DNA of 64,000 nt from Methanolobus zinderi (GCF_013388255.1 NZ_CP058215.1:868001-932000); one strand, 5' to 3'; positions 27,281 through 37,717 are shown, numbered from the stretch's first letter. Translations and numbers: made by a program. Notes: a model not told the origin generated them from the sequence alone.

Positions 27281-27430
27281 GGTTTAAACATCATCGTTAC
27301 TTAATACTCCCGAGAATTCCCACTGGAAAGTTTTGCGTACATAACATGTGATGTGGTACAGAGCAATTGCTTATCATTGCCTAGGATGTGCGGTTCCAGG
27401 AGGGTTATTTCTGTATAGAAACATAGGAGG
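27281..27430 (+). promoter_or_regulatory. Promoter and leader of the mcr operon
   Basis: The 327 bases between mmp10 and mcrB serve divergent genes. For mcr, gcaaaaggtttaaaca (27275-27290) looks like a BRE plus TATA element. With transcription beginning about 25 bases later, the mcr RNA would have a leader of roughly 130 bases. AGGAGG at 27425-27430 is a strong ribosome site nine bases from the GTG start; a second purine-rich AGGAGGG lies about 25-30 bases upstream of it. An AT-rich stretch near 27205-27235 may be the mmp10-side promoter. Position and composition are the only evidence. Confidence 0.45.
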
Positions 27431-27439
27431 AAAATATAA

Positions 27440-28744
27440 GTGTCTGATAAAATAGACATCTACGACGACAGAGGTAAACTGTTGGAAAGCGGCGTCGATC
27501 TTATGGATATTGCGCCAACAAGAAACACAGCGATACAAAATATCATTAAAGACACCAAGAGAACTGTTGCAGTCAATCTCGCAGGAATCGAGAAAGCACT
27601 CAAGACAGGTTCCATGGGTGGAGCAAAGAAAAAGATCCTTGGTAGGGAACTTGACTATGATATTGTCGGCAACTCCGGTGCAATTCAGGATGCTGTAGCA
27701 GATCTCGTAAGTGTAGACGAAGGCGACGACACCAATGTAAAGGAGCTTGGTGGTGGAAAGCAGCTTCTTGTACAGGTACCTAGTGTAAGATCACAGGTAG
27801 GTGCTGACTTCGTATCCGCAAGTACAGTAACAGGTGCAGCTGTTGTCCAGACAATCATTGACATGTTCAACACTGACATGTTCGATGCACCAATCGTAAA
27901 GTCCGCTGTATGGGGAAGCTACCCACAGACCATGGACATGTCCGGTGGTAACATCGCATCCATTCTCAGCATCCCACAGAAGAACGAAGGTCTTGGTTAC
28001 TCACTGAGGAACATCACAACAAACCACATCGCAGCAATTACCGGAAAGAAGGCAATTAATGCAGCAGCACTTTCATCCATCTTCGAGCAGGTAGGTATGT
28101 ACGAGATGGGTAACGCTGTAGGACCATTCGAGAGACACCAGTTACTCGGTCTTGCATACCAGGGTCTTAACGCAAACAACTTCGTTTACGACATCGTAAA
28201 GGAGAACGGTAAGAACGGTACAATAGGCAGTGTGATCGAGTCTACAGTAGACAGAGCTCTTGAAGCTGGTATCATATCAGTTGACAAGACAGCACCATCC
28301 GGATACAACTTCTACAAGGCAAACGACGTTTCCATGTGGAATGCATGCGCAGCAGTCGGTCAGCTTGCAGCAACCATGGTAAACTGTGGTGCAGGCAGGG
28401 CAGCTCAGAACGTATCATCAACCATCCTCTACTTCAACGATATGCTTGAGAAGGAAACAGGTCTTCCAGGCTGTGACATGGGTAGGGCACAGGGTACTGC
28501 AGTAGGATTCTCATTCTTCAGCCACTCTATCTACGGTGGCGGTGGACCAGGTATCTTCAACGGTAACCACGTTGTAACCAGGCACTCCAGAGGTTTCGCA
28601 ATTCCTTGTGTATGTGCAGCAGTCTCACTTGACGCAGGCACACAGATGTTCTCAATCGAGAAGACATCAGGACTTGTCGGCAGCGTATTCGGATCAATTC
28701 CAGAGTTCAAGGAGCCAATCAAAGCAGTGGCAGGAGCTCTCTAA
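27440..28744 (+). CDS. mcrB: Methyl-coenzyme M reductase, beta subunit
   Basis: The 434-residue beta subunit is recognised from [58 protein letters not shown], and the highly conserved [37 protein letters not shown] (alpha2 beta2 gamma2) joins methyl-CoM and coenzyme B to release methane, using nickel coenzyme F430. The start is GTG 27440. Codons strongly prefer C-ending forms (TTC, AAC, GAC, TAC), and proline is almost always CCA, a sign of very high expression shared with mcrG and mcrA but not with mcrD or mcrC. Confidence 0.98.
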   Translation: MSDKIDIYDDRGKLLESGVDLMDIAPTRNTAIQNIIKDTKRTVAVNLAGIEKALKTGSMGGAKKKILGRELDYDIVGNSGAIQDAVADLVSVDEGDDTNVKELGGGKQLLVQVPSVRSQVGADFVSASTVTGAAVVQTIIDMFNTDMFDAPIVKSAVWGSYPQTMDMSGGNIASILSIPQKNEGLGYSLRNITTNHIAAITGKKAINAAALSSIFEQVGMYEMGNAVGPFERHQLLGLAYQGLNANNFVYDIVKENGKNGTIGSVIESTVDRALEAGIISVDKTAPSGYNFYKANDVSMWNACAAVGQLAATMVNCGAGRAAQNVSSTILYFNDMLEKETGLPGCDMGRAQGTAVGFSFFSHSIYGGGGPGIFNGNHVVTRHSRGFAIPCVCAAVSLDAGTQMFSIEKTSGLVGSVFGSIPEFKEPIKAVAGAL

Positions 28745-28782
28745 GACACAAAACCCTCCTAAAATATCACAGGTAATTACAA

Positions 28783-29277
28783 ATGGTAAATTCTTCAGAC
28801 ACAAACTGTGTGCAGCTTGAAATATTCCCTTCGAGACTGCTCAAACCGGAAACAGCCCAGAAGTTGTTGAACGCAATCGCTGATATCAACGGTGTTACAA
28901 GGTTGTTTGTCCATGGGCCCAGACTTCCCGATACTGTCCCGTACGGACCTGCAAAGGGTGAACCTGTGCATCATCTAGGGAAAACAGTAATTGAGGTTGC
29001 AGGGCAGGCTATGGAACTTGCCGTTTATGTCGGTGGCATCCGTATGGAAGTCATCGATGTCGATGTAAAGGAGCAGGTCAGGGAAGTTTGTGAAAATATC
29101 CTTCCGGTCTCATTTGAGTTCAGGGAAGGTCAGTTCATTCCTACAAAACAGACTGTGACAGACTACGCAAAACGCGGGCCTGGTGCAGATCCTCTGATGC
29201 TGGGAATGACCGATCCCAAGGGAAAACTGAAACATAATCCTGTATGTATCCTCAAACCTGACTTTTTGGATGAATAA
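28783..29277 (+). CDS. mcrD: Methyl-coenzyme M reductase operon protein D
   Basis: The 164-residue protein has the McrD pattern QLEIFPSRLLKPETAQKLLNAI, FVHGPRLPDTVPYGPAKGEPVHHLGKTVIEV and the C-terminal YAKRGPGADPLMLGMTDPKG. McrD is not part of the mature enzyme. It binds apo-MCR and is thought to help cofactor insertion or assembly. It sits in its usual Methanosarcinales place between mcrB and mcrC. Codon use is ordinary, matching a chaperone made in smaller amounts than the subunits around it. Confidence 0.97.
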   Translation: MVNSSDTNCVQLEIFPSRLLKPETAQKLLNAIADINGVTRLFVHGPRLPDTVPYGPAKGEPVHHLGKTVIEVAGQAMELAVYVGGIRMEVIDVDVKEQVREVCENILPVSFEFREGQFIPTKQTVTDYAKRGPGADPLMLGMTDPKGKLKHNPVCILKPDFLDE

Positions 29278-29279
29278 TT

Positions 29280-29888
29280 ATGTTTGACCGGGAAACACAG
29301 GTTGTAGACTGCAGACACGGCATGGGCCTTGGCAGAGGAGGAGGACTTGCACAGCGAGGAACTCTTTCCGAGACCGGCAGAGCCGATGTGATTGCAGTTG
29401 CAATGAGTCCCGGAAGAAGACATATAACAAAACCCGTTTGTGAACTAACATACGGGATGCGCAGAGAGGAGATCCAGGTCAGTGTGCTTGTGCTAAGCAC
29501 CGGTTCAGGTGTTCCGGACACCAATATGGGTTCGGGCTCTTTCGGTATCAACCCTGAAGAGATAGCACAGATTAACAGGCACAAGGTTGCCGTTATCCAC
29601 ACAGGGAACATCAGGGAACATGTAGTACGGAAGGTTAAGGCGATACTTGAAGAAGCCAGTGTCCCTGCAGTAGTTGTTTGTCAGATCCCCGTAGATTTCG
29701 AGGATTTTGCAATGGCAGGAGTAAAGACACGGCTTGTAAAACCACAGGAAAGTGATATTTTAACCAAAGGAAGGGTGATGGAAATTGTGAGCGGAGTGAC
29801 ACGAGGAGAATCATGTTCAAGGGAAAAGCTGAACGAGCTCGTGAAAGCCGTGAAAACCACAATGAGATCATTAGAGAATCAGGAGTGA
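29280..29888 (+). CDS. mcrC: Methyl-coenzyme M reductase operon protein C
   Basis: The 202-residue protein has the McrC hallmarks VDCRHGMGLGRGGGLAQRGTLSE, AVAMSPGRRHITKPVCELTYGMRRE and DTNMGSGSFGINPEEIAQI. McrC is part of the ATP-dependent activation complex that reduces the nickel of F430 to the active state in MCR. It lies two bases after mcrD and six before mcrG, so the operon is continuous. It lacks the extreme codon bias of the structural subunits. Confidence 0.97.
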   Translation: MFDRETQVVDCRHGMGLGRGGGLAQRGTLSETGRADVIAVAMSPGRRHITKPVCELTYGMRREEIQVSVLVLSTGSGVPDTNMGSGSFGINPEEIAQINRHKVAVIHTGNIREHVVRKVKAILEEASVPAVVVCQIPVDFEDFAMAGVKTRLVKPQESDILTKGRVMEIVSGVTRGESCSREKLNELVKAVKTTMRSLENQE

Positions 29889-29894
29889 TTAATT

Positions 29895-30644
29895 ATGGCA
29901 TATGAACCACAATATTATCCAGGAGCAACATCCGTTGCAGAAAACAGAAGGAAACACATGTCAGGAAAGGTCGAGAAGCTCAGAGACATTTCCGACGAAG
30001 ACCTGACATTAATACTTGGTCACCGTGCACCAGGCAGTGACTACCCAAGCACACACCCACCTCTTGCAGAAATGGGTGAACCGGAAGACTCAATCAGGGA
30101 ACTGGTAGAGCCAACACCAGGCGCAAAGGCCGGTGACAGGGTAAGGTACGTACAGTTCGTTGACTCAATGTACAACGCACCTTCAACCCCATACTTCAGA
30201 TCCTACGCAGCAGCAATCAACTTCAGAGGTGTCGACCCAGGTACACTTTCCGGTCGTCAGGTAGTTGAAGCTCGTGAGAGGGACATGGAAGAACTTGCAA
30301 AGTTCCAGATCGAGACTGAAATGACCTGTCCGGCACTCGCTGGCCTCAGGGGCGCAACAGTACACGGTCACTCACTCAGGCTTCCTGAAGACGGTGTAAT
30401 GTTCGACATGCTCGAGAGGGTAAGAAAAGAAGGCGACAACATCATTATGCACAAGGACCAGGTAGGAAGACCAATCGACAAGAAGGTCAACCTCGGAAAG
30501 CCAATGTCCGAAGAGGAAGCAGCAAAGAGGACAACAATCTACCGTGTTGACAACGTTGCATTCAGGGACGACGACGAAGTCATTGAGTGGGTCCAGAGAG
30601 TATTTGACCAGAGAACCATCTACGGCTTCAAGCCAGAGAACTGA
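29895..30644 (+). CDS. mcrG: Methyl-coenzyme M reductase, gamma subunit
   Basis: The 249-residue gamma subunit shows [64 protein letters not shown], and the [27 protein letters not shown] segment that helps line the F430 pocket. The length is normal. GGAGTGATTA before the ATG overlaps the end of mcrC. C-ending codons and CCA proline mark it as strongly expressed. Confidence 0.98.
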   Translation: MAYEPQYYPGATSVAENRRKHMSGKVEKLRDISDEDLTLILGHRAPGSDYPSTHPPLAEMGEPEDSIRELVEPTPGAKAGDRVRYVQFVDSMYNAPSTPYFRSYAAAINFRGVDPGTLSGRQVVEARERDMEELAKFQIETEMTCPALAGLRGATVHGHSLRLPEDGVMFDMLERVRKEGDNIIMHKDQVGRPIDKKVNLGKPMSEEEAAKRTTIYRVDNVAFRDDDEVIEWVQRVFDQRTIYGFKPEN

Positions 30645-30654
30645 GGTGATTATA

Positions 30655-32373
30655 ATGGCAGATGACAGACAGAGGAAATTTGCAAAACAGATGGAGATCA
30701 AGTTCACTAAAGAACATGGTACCAACAAGATGGAAGGCGGTGAGATCACAGACAAGCATGTAAAATACTACAGGCTTGGTGTCGATCAGAACCCTAGAAA
30801 ATTAGAGATGAAAAAGGCAGGTGCAGAACTTGCAAAGAAGAGAGGACTTGTCGGTTACAACCCAATGATGCACTGTGGTGGTATCCCACTCGGTCAGAGA
30901 GCACTTACCCCATCATTCCTGTCCGGTACAGACATGATGGTCGAGATCGATGACCTTCACTACGTCAACAACTCTGCAATGCAGCAGATGTGGGATGACA
31001 TCAGAAGGAGTATCGTTGTCGGTATGGACCTTGCACACGAGACACTCGAGAAGAGGCTCGGTATCGAGGTCACACCAGAAACAATCAACCACTACCTTGA
31101 GACACTCAACCACGCACTTCCTGGTGGAGCAGTTGTCCAGGAACACATGGTCGAGACACACCCAGCTCTTGTAGATGACTGTTACGTCAAGATGTTCACC
31201 GGTGACGATGAACTCGCAGACGAGATCGACAGCCAGTTCCTTATTGACATCAACAAGGAATTCCCAGAAGAGCAGGCAGAGCAGATCAAGGAAGCAATAG
31301 GCAAGACATCATGGCAGGCAGCTCACATCCCAACCATTGTCAGCAGAACCACAGACGGTGGTCAGACAAGCAGGTGGATGGCTATGCAGGTCGGTATGTC
31401 ATTCATTTCAGCATACAGCATGTGTGCTGGTGAAGCAGCAGTAGCTGACCTTTCATATGCAGCAAAGCACGCTGGTGTTATCCAGATGGGTGACATGCTT
31501 CCAGCAAGACGTGCACGTGCACCAAACGAGCCTGGAGGAATTCCATTCGGTCACATGGCAGATATCGTACAGACAAGCCGTGTAGACGCAGAGGACCCAG
31601 CACACGTAGCTCTTGAAGTAGTCGGTGCAGGATGTATGCTTTACGACCAGATCTGGCTAGGATCATACATGTCCGGTGGTGTAGGTTTCACCCAGTACGC
31701 AACAGCAGCATACTGTAACAACATCCTTGATGACAACCTCTACTACAACGTTGACTACATCAACGACAAGTACGATGGTGCAGCAAACAAGGGTAAAGAC
31801 AACAAGATCGCAGCAAACCTCGATGTAGTAAAGGACATCGCAACAGAGTCCACAATCTACGGTCTCGAGAACTACGAGAAGTACCCAACAACCCTCGAAG
31901 ACCACTTCGGTGGATCACAGAGAGCAACCAGCCTTTCCGCAGCAGCAGGTTCCGCAGTATCAATTGCAACCGGAAACGGAAACGCCGGTCTGTCCGGATG
32001 GTACCTTTCAATGTACCTGCACAAGGAAGCACTCGGAAGACTCGGTTTCTTCGGATACGACCTGCAGGACCAGTGTGGTGCTACAAACGTACTCTCCTAC
32101 CAGTCCGACGAAGGTCTGGCAGTTGAACTCCGTGGACCAAACTATCCAAACTACGCAATGAACGTAGGTCACCAGGGTGGTTACACAGCTATTGCAGCTT
32201 CTGCACACGCAGGACGTGGAGACGCATTCGCAGTCAACCCACTGATCAAGGTCGCTTTCGCAGACAACCTCCTGCCATTTGACTTCACCGCACCAAGGAA
32301 GGAGTTCGGCAGAGGAGCTCTCAGAGAGTTCGAGCCTGCTGGTGAGAGATCACTCATCATACCAGCAAAATAA
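30655..32373 (+). CDS. mcrA: Methyl-coenzyme M reductase, alpha subunit
   Basis: The 572-residue catalytic subunit starts at ATG 30655 ([12 protein letters not shown]) after GAGGTGAT; the frame is open further upstream inside mcrG only by chance. All sites that carry modifications in characterised MCRs are present. These are H272 (N-methylhistidine), R286 (5-methylarginine, installed by Mmp10), Q422 (2-methylglutamine), G467 (thioglycine), D472 (didehydroaspartate) and C474 (S-methylcysteine), the last three in [12 protein letters not shown] infer that the residues are modifiable, not that each modification occurs. The sequence is of the methane-forming Methanosarcinaceae type, not the ANME or alkyl-CoM type. 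Confidence 0.98.
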   Translation: MADDRQRKFAKQMEIKFTKEHGTNKMEGGEITDKHVKYYRLGVDQNPRKLEMKKAGAELAKKRGLVGYNPMMHCGGIPLGQRALTPSFLSGTDMMVEIDDLHYVNNSAMQQMWDDIRRSIVVGMDLAHETLEKRLGIEVTPETINHYLETLNHALPGGAVVQEHMVETHPALVDDCYVKMFTGDDELADEIDSQFLIDINKEFPEEQAEQIKEAIGKTSWQAAHIPTIVSRTTDGGQTSRWMAMQVGMSFISAYSMCAGEAAVADLSYAAKHAGVIQMGDMLPARRARAPNEPGGIPFGHMADIVQTSRVDAEDPAHVALEVVGAGCMLYDQIWLGSYMSGGVGFTQYATAAYCNNILDDNLYYNVDYINDKYDGAANKGKDNKIAANLDVVKDIATESTIYGLENYEKYPTTLEDHFGGSQRATSLSAAAGSAVSIATGNGNAGLSGWYLSMYLHKEALGRLGFFGYDLQDQCGATNVLSYQSDEGLAVELRGPNYPNYAMNVGHQGGYTAIAASAHAGRGDAFAVNPLIKVAFADNLLPFDFTAPRKEFGRGALREFEPAGERSLIIPAK

Positions 32374-32386
32374 ATTTAAAACAAGT

Positions 32387-32417
32387 GCAGGCTTAATGCC
32401 TGCTACTTACTCTTTTT
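32387..32417 (+). terminator. Terminator of the mcr operon
   Basis: The six-base stem gcaggc (32387-32392) pairs with gcctgc (32398-32403) around the loop ttaat, and a run of five T follows at 32413-32417. It lies 14 bases after the mcrA stop and before a separate promoter for the next gene. Confidence 0.7.
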
Positions 32418-32560
32418 ATTGAATTTACGTTTAAATTCCGGTTTCTGTTCTTTTCTTATACCCTGCTACATAGTATGGTAATGCTTAAATATTGCAAAAC
32501 CATTGTTTTTTACACTATTAATTAGTAAATTTTATCTTTATTTTCCAGGAGTGAACCGAT

Positions 32561-34612
32561 ATGCAATACAGTCTGGGAATCGATGCTGGTGGAACGTTTA
32601 CCGATGCGGTCATAGTCCGTGATTCGGATGGAGCGATCGTTGATAGCACGAAGGTGCTGACCACCTATCCCGACCCGATCGGTGGTATAAAGAAAGCCAT
32701 CGACGAACTTGAGCCCGAATGTGTGAAAGATGTAAAACTGGTTTCCGTCTCAACAACGCTTTCCACAAATACCATACTTGAAGACACAGGTTTTCCTGTT
32801 GGTGTGATACTTGTTGGAGACTATGTTATCCCTGAGGAAGGATTTCCCGCAAAATATTATGTGCAGCTGAGCGGTGGTCACACAAGTAACGGGGAAGAGT
32901 CTGCTCCCCTTGATGAAGAAGGTGTGAAAAGATTTGCCATGGAGATCAAGGACCAGGTTTCCGCATTTGCTGTCTCATCCTTTTTCAGTAACAGGAATTC
33001 AGAGCATGAATTGCGGGTAAAACAAATCATACGTGATCTCACTGGACTGCCGGTGGTCTGCGGACATGAGTTATCTCAGGAAGTGGGTGCTTATGACCGG
33101 TCCATCACCGCTTATTTGAATGCCCAGCTTTTGCCGATAACACATCGCTTCATCAAGTCAATTATGCAGGATATCAAATCCAGGGGTATTGATGCCAATC
33201 TGCTTATGCTCAAATGTGACGGCTCGGTGGTGGGCATGGAAGAGGCCCTTGAGAGACCTATCGAATCTATATTCTCAGGCCCGGCTGCCAGTCTGGTCGG
33301 AGCCGCATATCTCACAAAGTATGACACCTGTGCGATGATAGATGTCGGTGGTACCAGTACGGATGTGGCTCTTATCAAAAACGGTATACCTGAATTGAGC
33401 AGTCAGGGTGCTGTCGTAGGTGGCTGGAAGACCATGGTCAAAGCCATCAGGATGGAAACATCCGCAACAGGTGGTGACAGTCATATATGGACAAAGGACC
33501 AGAAATTCCATGTAGGTCCGAGGAGGGTAATCCCTCTATGTCGTGCTGCGGTGGAGTATACGGGATTCTTGGAAAAACTGAAGGAGTGTAAGAACCCTTC
33601 CAGGAAACTGTTTTGTGAGAACATACAGCCCACCAAGTTCTATGTAAGGACCGGCTTTTTGCCTATTGATCTCAGCAGGACCGAGGAAGAGATCTATGAT
33701 GCCATTCAGGGAGTGCCGATATCATACACCGAACTGTTTCTCAGGCTCAAGAGGCAGCCAAGTGTAAAGGCACTTGACAGTCTTATCCAGAAGAGGCTTA
33801 TCCAGGCAATAGGTTTCACACCCACTGACGCGCTTCATGTGCTTGGTGATTTCCAGAGATGGGAAACGGAAGCATCGGTGCTTGGTGCTGAGAGACTTGC
33901 CAAGTTCATGAATACCAAAAAAGAAATTCTCTGTAAGGATATCAAACGAAAGGTCGCATGGAACATGGCATCAGACCTGATATCCTATCTGGTTAAGGAT
34001 ATCCCTGAACATGTTATCGAAAATATGCTTTCTGGTGATAACTTCGCCCGCTTTAAGGTCGAGACTCCGGTGGTGCTTCTGGGTGGTCCTGTTGTCGCAT
34101 TCAAGGAAGAGATGGAAAGGCTCATTGATGCCAACATCGTCCTGCCCGAGCATTCCAGTGTCGGAAATGCAGTGGGTGCACTGGTGGGTAAGGGCATCAA
34201 GCGTATGGAGATTCTGATAAAAAGGGACTTTGCTCCTATCACCGGTGAAAATGTAACAAAGGAAGAACTGAAGAACGCAAAGGAGGTCATCAGGTACTTC
34301 GTGTTCTCGCCGGACGGAAGACAGATGTTCTCTGAATATCTTGAAGCCGTTGATTTTGCTACGAATACTGCAAAGCGGTATGTAATGGATTACATGAAAT
34401 CAGCAGGCTATTCCGAGAAGGAAGTGGACCTTGAGGTTACCAAAAAAGAACTGTCCATCAGGGATAACGAAGAACCTGTGGAAACAAAGGTGATAGTTGT
34501 GGGAGTTGGCACTTCCAGAGTTGTCGTTGAAAAAGACGTGATCCCTGATTACATGAGAAAGAAGGCGATCAGCTCCCGCAGGGCCGCTGAACATTCGTAT
34601 TCCGGAAAATGA
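32561..34612 (+). CDS. Hydantoinase/oxoprolinase-family ATPase-fold protein
   Basis: The 683-residue protein starts LGIDAGGTFTDAVIV, the ASKHA phosphate-binding motif of the hydantoinase A/oxoprolinase family. It continues with VSVSTTLSTNTILED, GHELSQEVGAYDRSITAYLNAQLLP, and the second phosphate segment AMIDVGGTSTDVALIKNG. Bacterial relatives open 5-oxoproline or hydantoins with ATP; in methanogens the substrate is unknown. It has its own TATA-like element (cttaaatat, 32484-32492) after the mcr terminator, so linkage to mcr is positional only. ATG 32561 has AGGAG eight bases upstream. No partner HyuB gene is present next to it. Confidence 0.85.
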   Translation: MQYSLGIDAGGTFTDAVIVRDSDGAIVDSTKVLTTYPDPIGGIKKAIDELEPECVKDVKLVSVSTTLSTNTILEDTGFPVGVILVGDYVIPEEGFPAKYYVQLSGGHTSNGEESAPLDEEGVKRFAMEIKDQVSAFAVSSFFSNRNSEHELRVKQIIRDLTGLPVVCGHELSQEVGAYDRSITAYLNAQLLPITHRFIKSIMQDIKSRGIDANLLMLKCDGSVVGMEEALERPIESIFSGPAASLVGAAYLTKYDTCAMIDVGGTSTDVALIKNGIPELSSQGAVVGGWKTMVKAIRMETSATGGDSHIWTKDQKFHVGPRRVIPLCRAAVEYTGFLEKLKECKNPSRKLFCENIQPTKFYVRTGFLPIDLSRTEEEIYDAIQGVPISYTELFLRLKRQPSVKALDSLIQKRLIQAIGFTPTDALHVLGDFQRWETEASVLGAERLAKFMNTKKEILCKDIKRKVAWNMASDLISYLVKDIPEHVIENMLSGDNFARFKVETPVVLLGGPVVAFKEEMERLIDANIVLPEHSSVGNAVGALVGKGIKRMEILIKRDFAPITGENVTKEELKNAKEVIRYFVFSPDGRQMFSEYLEAVDFATNTAKRYVMDYMKSAGYSEKEVDLEVTKKELSIRDNEEPVETKVIVVGVGTSRVVVEKDVIPDYMRKKAISSRRAAEHSYSGK

Positions 34613-34634
34613 AGAGGAGTGAATCCCTCTTCAT
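34609..34634. terminator. Bidirectional hairpin terminator between convergent genes
   Basis: Atgaagagg (34609-34617) pairs perfectly over nine bases with cctcttcat (34626-34634) around an eight-base loop, and AT-rich sequence flanks both sides. It overlaps the stop codon of the hydantoinase-like gene and lies 13 bases before the aroA stop, so it can serve both. Confidence 0.65.
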
Positions 34635-34646
34635 ATTTCAGATATT

Positions 34647-35924
34647 TTAAAAAATCTTGAAATCTGCTCCAATCGATTGCATTTCCTCAAAGAAGTTAGG
34701 ATAGGATATCTCCACGGATTCAATGGTATCGATGGTCGTATCTCCCGCCACCATACCTGCAATGCTCAGGGCCATTACTATTCTGTGGTCATGCCAGCCG
34801 TGCAGGTTGGCACCTCTTAATGCACCACCGGTGATGGTAAGCTGGTCAGGTTCCTCTTTTACTGTAATTCCCATCTTGGTAAGCTCAAGTGCCATGGCAT
34901 GGAGCCTGTCTGTTTCCTTGTAGCGCACATGCTCTGCATTCTCGATCACAGTCACGCCATCGGCACATGCAGCCAGAACAGCTATGGTGGGTACCAGATC
35001 CGGGGTTGCACCGGCATCGAATGTGGTGCCTTTAAGTCCGTTTCCGGTGACTCTGATGATACCTTTTACCTTGTCCCATGAAACATCAGCACCCATGCGT
35101 TTGAGTACTTCGATTATCACAATATCTCCCTGCTTTGAAGGGAACATATTCTTAACAGCCACAGTGGAGCCTGTAACTGCAGCAGCAGCCAGTATATAGG
35201 AAGCTGAGGAGAAATCTCCCGGTACCTTATAGTCCTTCAGGTTATACTTCTGGTTAGCGGGGATGATGAACTTGATATTATTTGTTTCTTCAAGAAGGAT
35301 CTCACAGCCCGCAGCCTCGAGGATTTCGGTAGTAACATCCACATAGGGTCTTGATTTCATTTCACCTTTGATGGACAGTGTTGTACTTTTTGTTGTGAGG
35401 GGGCATGCTATAAGCAGTGCGGAAATGAACTGGGAACTAATTGAACCGTCAATGGTCGTGATGGCACCTTTAAGTCCTCCCCTTACGACCAGGGGTGCAC
35501 AACCGTTGTCCCTTGTAGAAAATGCTTCGACTCCAAGCCTTCCAAGAACATCAAGAAGCGGCTGGTTCGGTCGTGTCCTGATAGAGCTATCTCCGGTAAG
35601 TACGGTCACACCATCTGTCAGGGCTGCGACGGCTGTCATGAACCTGAGTGTAGTGCCTGAGTTTGCAACATCTATAACATTCTCGGGAACAGCGGGTTTC
35701 CCCTTTATTCCGTTGATAATTAACCTGTCATCCTTTCTCTCAATGCCGGCACCGAAGGCTTCGCATGCACGGATTGTTGCAAGTGTATCTGCAGAAATGA
35801 GAGGTCTGTGGACTACACACTCATCAGATAGGGAAGCTACTGTTATTGCCCTGTGGGTATAACTCTTTGAAGATGGCGCATATAATTCACCATCGATTTT
35901 CGAGATATTGACTGCTACTTTCAT
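34647..35924 (-). CDS. aroA: 3-phosphoshikimate 1-carboxyvinyltransferase (EPSP synthase)
   Basis: The 425-residue enzyme has LYAPSSKSYTHRAITVASL at the N-terminus, NSGTTLRFMTAVAAL, the GDSSIRTRPNQPLLDVL segment, SSQFISALLIACPL, GDFSSASYILAAAAV, and the C-terminal HVRYKETDRLHAMALEL and DHRIVMALSIAGM. It adds enolpyruvate to shikimate 3-phosphate in aromatic amino acid synthesis. I chose ATG 35924 because AAAGAGGT lies directly upstream. The frame is open to 36056, but the extra 44 residues do not resemble the family. No other shikimate gene is nearby. Confidence 0.96.
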   Translation of the reverse strand: MKVAVNISKIDGELYAPSSKSYTHRAITVASLSDECVVHRPLISADTLATIRACEAFGAGIERKDDRLIINGIKGKPAVPENVIDVANSGTTLRFMTAVAALTDGVTVLTGDSSIRTRPNQPLLDVLGRLGVEAFSTRDNGCAPLVVRGGLKGAITTIDGSISSQFISALLIACPLTTKSTTLSIKGEMKSRPYVDVTTEILEAAGCEILLEETNNIKFIIPANQKYNLKDYKVPGDFSSASYILAAAAVTGSTVAVKNMFPSKQGDIVIIEVLKRMGADVSWDKVKGIIRVTGNGLKGTTFDAGATPDLVPTIAVLAACADGVTVIENAEHVRYKETDRLHAMALELTKMGITVKEEPDQLTITGGALRGANLHGWHDHRIVMALSIAGMVAGDTTIDTIESVEISYPNFFEEMQSIGADFKIF

Positions 35925-36228
35925 TTTTACCTCTTTGATATGGGGTTGAAATGAACAGGACATTATAAAAGATTGCTGGCACAGGAATACACCTTCCTTA
36001 ACACAAAAGGATATTACATACTTCTCTTTTAACGTAAACCCTGACCTATCTTCCATCTATCCATGGTTCAGTATGAGAAAAATAGACGTTCTGAATGATA
36101 TTCTTATCGATTATAATGTGTATCAAAAGCATGATCAGATATATGAGATCAAACGAAAGAAATAAACCCTACATGTTCCATTCATGAACAGGTCTTGCTA
36201 AGCTGGAAAAAATCGAGGTATCAAATCA
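35925..36228. other. Intergenic region holding at most one tiny ORF
   Basis: This stretch between the aroA start and the DUF488 gene is AT-rich and should carry both promoters (divergent genes). A 30-codon ORF at 36073-36165 is listed separately with low confidence. I see no RNA gene or repeat. Confidence 0.4.
36073..36165 (+). CDS. Possible 30-residue basic peptide
   Basis: ATG 36073 to TAA 36165 encodes a short, charged peptide beginning MRKIDVLNDILIDYNVYQ and ending EIKRKK. Its amphipathic helix and codon pattern look protein-like, but there is no clear ribosome site and I recognise no family. It could equally be the remnant of a longer gene or chance. Confidence 0.25.
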   Translation: MRKIDVLNDILIDYNVYQKHDQIYEIKRKK

Positions 36229-36714
36229 ATGAATCCTTTTCTTTGTCTGATGGTCCTGCCAGATGCATCAAAGCACAGATGCTATTCCATAGGGTATGGT
36301 AACAGGTCCCCTGATGAGTTTCTTAAAATGCTTCTGAATAACGGGATAACGGACCTAGTGGATATCCGGAGATACCCACAGTCCACCTTTGAGGATTTCA
36401 ACAGGGAGTCCTTGGAAAAAGTCCTTCCTAAAAACGGTATACGCTATGTACATTGTGAAAATGTCGGAGGTATGCGAGACTCTGCATATATCGAATATAT
36501 GAATACCGACGAATTCAGGGCTGGCTTTGAGAAGTTAATGGATCTGATAGTAAAAGTTAACGAAACCGGTGGCAGGATCGTCCTGATGTGTGCTGAAAAA
36601 AGTCCCAAGGGATGCCACAGGCATTATCTGTCCAATAAGCTTGAAGAAAATAGTATTGAGGTCATCCACCTGGTCGAACCGGGGCAGATGAGCCTTTTCA
36701 AATTCTGTGAATAA
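36229..36714 (+). CDS. DUF488-family protein
   Basis: The 161-residue protein has the DUF488 pattern: YSIGYGNRSPDEFLKMLLNNGITDLVDIRRYPQS near the N-terminus, VGGMRDSAYIEYMNTDEF, and the cysteine/histidine block IVLMCAEKSPKGCHRHYLSN. The family is widespread and lacks a firm function. The conserved cysteines suggest a metal or redox site, and some members accompany repair or stress genes. The ATG at 36229 is used here; the first 16 residues are less conserved-looking, so the protein may start later. It converges with htpX, nine bases away. Confidence 0.8.
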   Translation: MNPFLCLMVLPDASKHRCYSIGYGNRSPDEFLKMLLNNGITDLVDIRRYPQSTFEDFNRESLEKVLPKNGIRYVHCENVGGMRDSAYIEYMNTDEFRAGFEKLMDLIVKVNETGGRIVLMCAEKSPKGCHRHYLSNKLEENSIEVIHLVEPGQMSLFKFCE

Positions 36715-36722
36715 ATTTCTGT

Positions 36723-37577
36723 TTACATTGCACGCAGGCGCCTGATACGCTCCTCTGTTTCGGGGTGGGTCCTGAAAAGGCTCATCAGAGTTTTTCCTTT
36801 CAAGGGATTCACGATGAACATATGTGCGGTACTTTCCGATGCCTGCACGTCTCCTCTTCTTTCCCTGTAGTTCGAAGAGCCATATTCAAGTTTTTCCAGC
36901 GCACTTGCAAGTGCCCATGGTTTTTGTGATATGCGTGCACCGCCCTCATCTGCTGCGAATTCCCTGGACCTTGAGATGGCCAGCTGGATTACCGTTGCTG
37001 CAATAGGTGCAACTATGGCGAGTGCAATGAATCCGATTATATTGTTTCCTTCATCATCATTTCCGCCAAATCCTCCGAAGATGGCAGCCCATTGAACCCA
37101 GTGGGCTATCATTGTGATAACACCGGCTATGGTCGCAGCGACTGCACTTATGAGTGTGTCACGGTTCTTTACGTGCGCAAGCTCGTGAGCAAGTACTCCT
37201 TCAAGCTCTTCTGAGCTCAGGAGGTTCATTATGCCTGTGGTTGCTGCAACTGCTGCATGCTGTGGATCTCTGCCGGTTGCAAATGCGTTCGGCATGGATG
37301 TATTAACTATGTATACCTTTGGCATGGGAAGGTTTGCACGCATTGCAAGTTTCTGCACAATGCCATACAACTCCGGCTGCTCCGAAGCTGTGACTTCCTG
37401 AGCACGGTACATTTTGAGTACTATCTTGTCACTGTACCAGTAACTGCCAAAGTTCAGAACAATCGCAAATAAAAATGCGATTATCATTCCTGACACCCCG
37501 CCTACAAGGCGTCCGACCAATATCAGTAAGCCTGTAAGGGATGCAAGAAGAATTGTGGTTTTTAACATATTCCCCAT
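36723..37577 (-). CDS. htpX: Membrane zinc metalloprotease HtpX
   Basis: The 284-residue M48B protease has two N-terminal membrane segments (about 5-50), the zinc site [13 protein letters not shown] and the third ligand in [14 protein letters not shown]. Two further hydrophobic segments lie between them (about 145-195). HtpX degrades misfolded membrane proteins. The C-terminal [30 protein letters not shown] is typical. ATG 37577 follows GAGGTAAATA. It is alone on its strand between DUF488 and the exported-protein block. Confidence 0.95.
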   Translation of the reverse strand: MGNMLKTTILLASLTGLLILVGRLVGGVSGMIIAFLFAIVLNFGSYWYSDKIVLKMYRAQEVTASEQPELYGIVQKLAMRANLPMPKVYIVNTSMPNAFATGRDPQHAAVAATTGIMNLLSSEELEGVLAHELAHVKNRDTLISAVAATIAGVITMIAHWVQWAAIFGGFGGNDDEGNNIIGFIALAIVAPIAATVIQLAISRSREFAADEGGARISQKPWALASALEKLEYGSSNYRERRGDVQASESTAHMFIVNPLKGKTLMSLFRTHPETEERIRRLRAM

Positions 37578-37717
37578 TATTTACCTCGTAGAGATATTTT
37601 TTCAAATCTGTAATGAGCAATAGCTGATTGTTTGTTGTTCTATATAAAAGCTTCTATATATTTTGTCAGCTTGTCACAAGAGTAAGCAAAAAAGGAGAGA
37701 GACATGAAAAGTTTTTT

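Noticed and set aside
30544-30654. N-terminal extension of McrA
   Set aside because: The frame is open upstream only because it overlaps mcrG. The conserved McrA start and a ribosome site are at 30655.
28531-32208. Long open frames opposite and beside mcrB, mcrG and mcrA
   Set aside because: The strong codon bias of the mcr genes opens antisense frames by chance. Their translations are cysteine/valine-rich and lack motifs or ribosome sites.
35925-36056. 44-residue N-terminal extension of AroA
   Set aside because: GAGGT directly before ATG 35924 and the family's usual length support the shorter form; the extra residues are not family-like.
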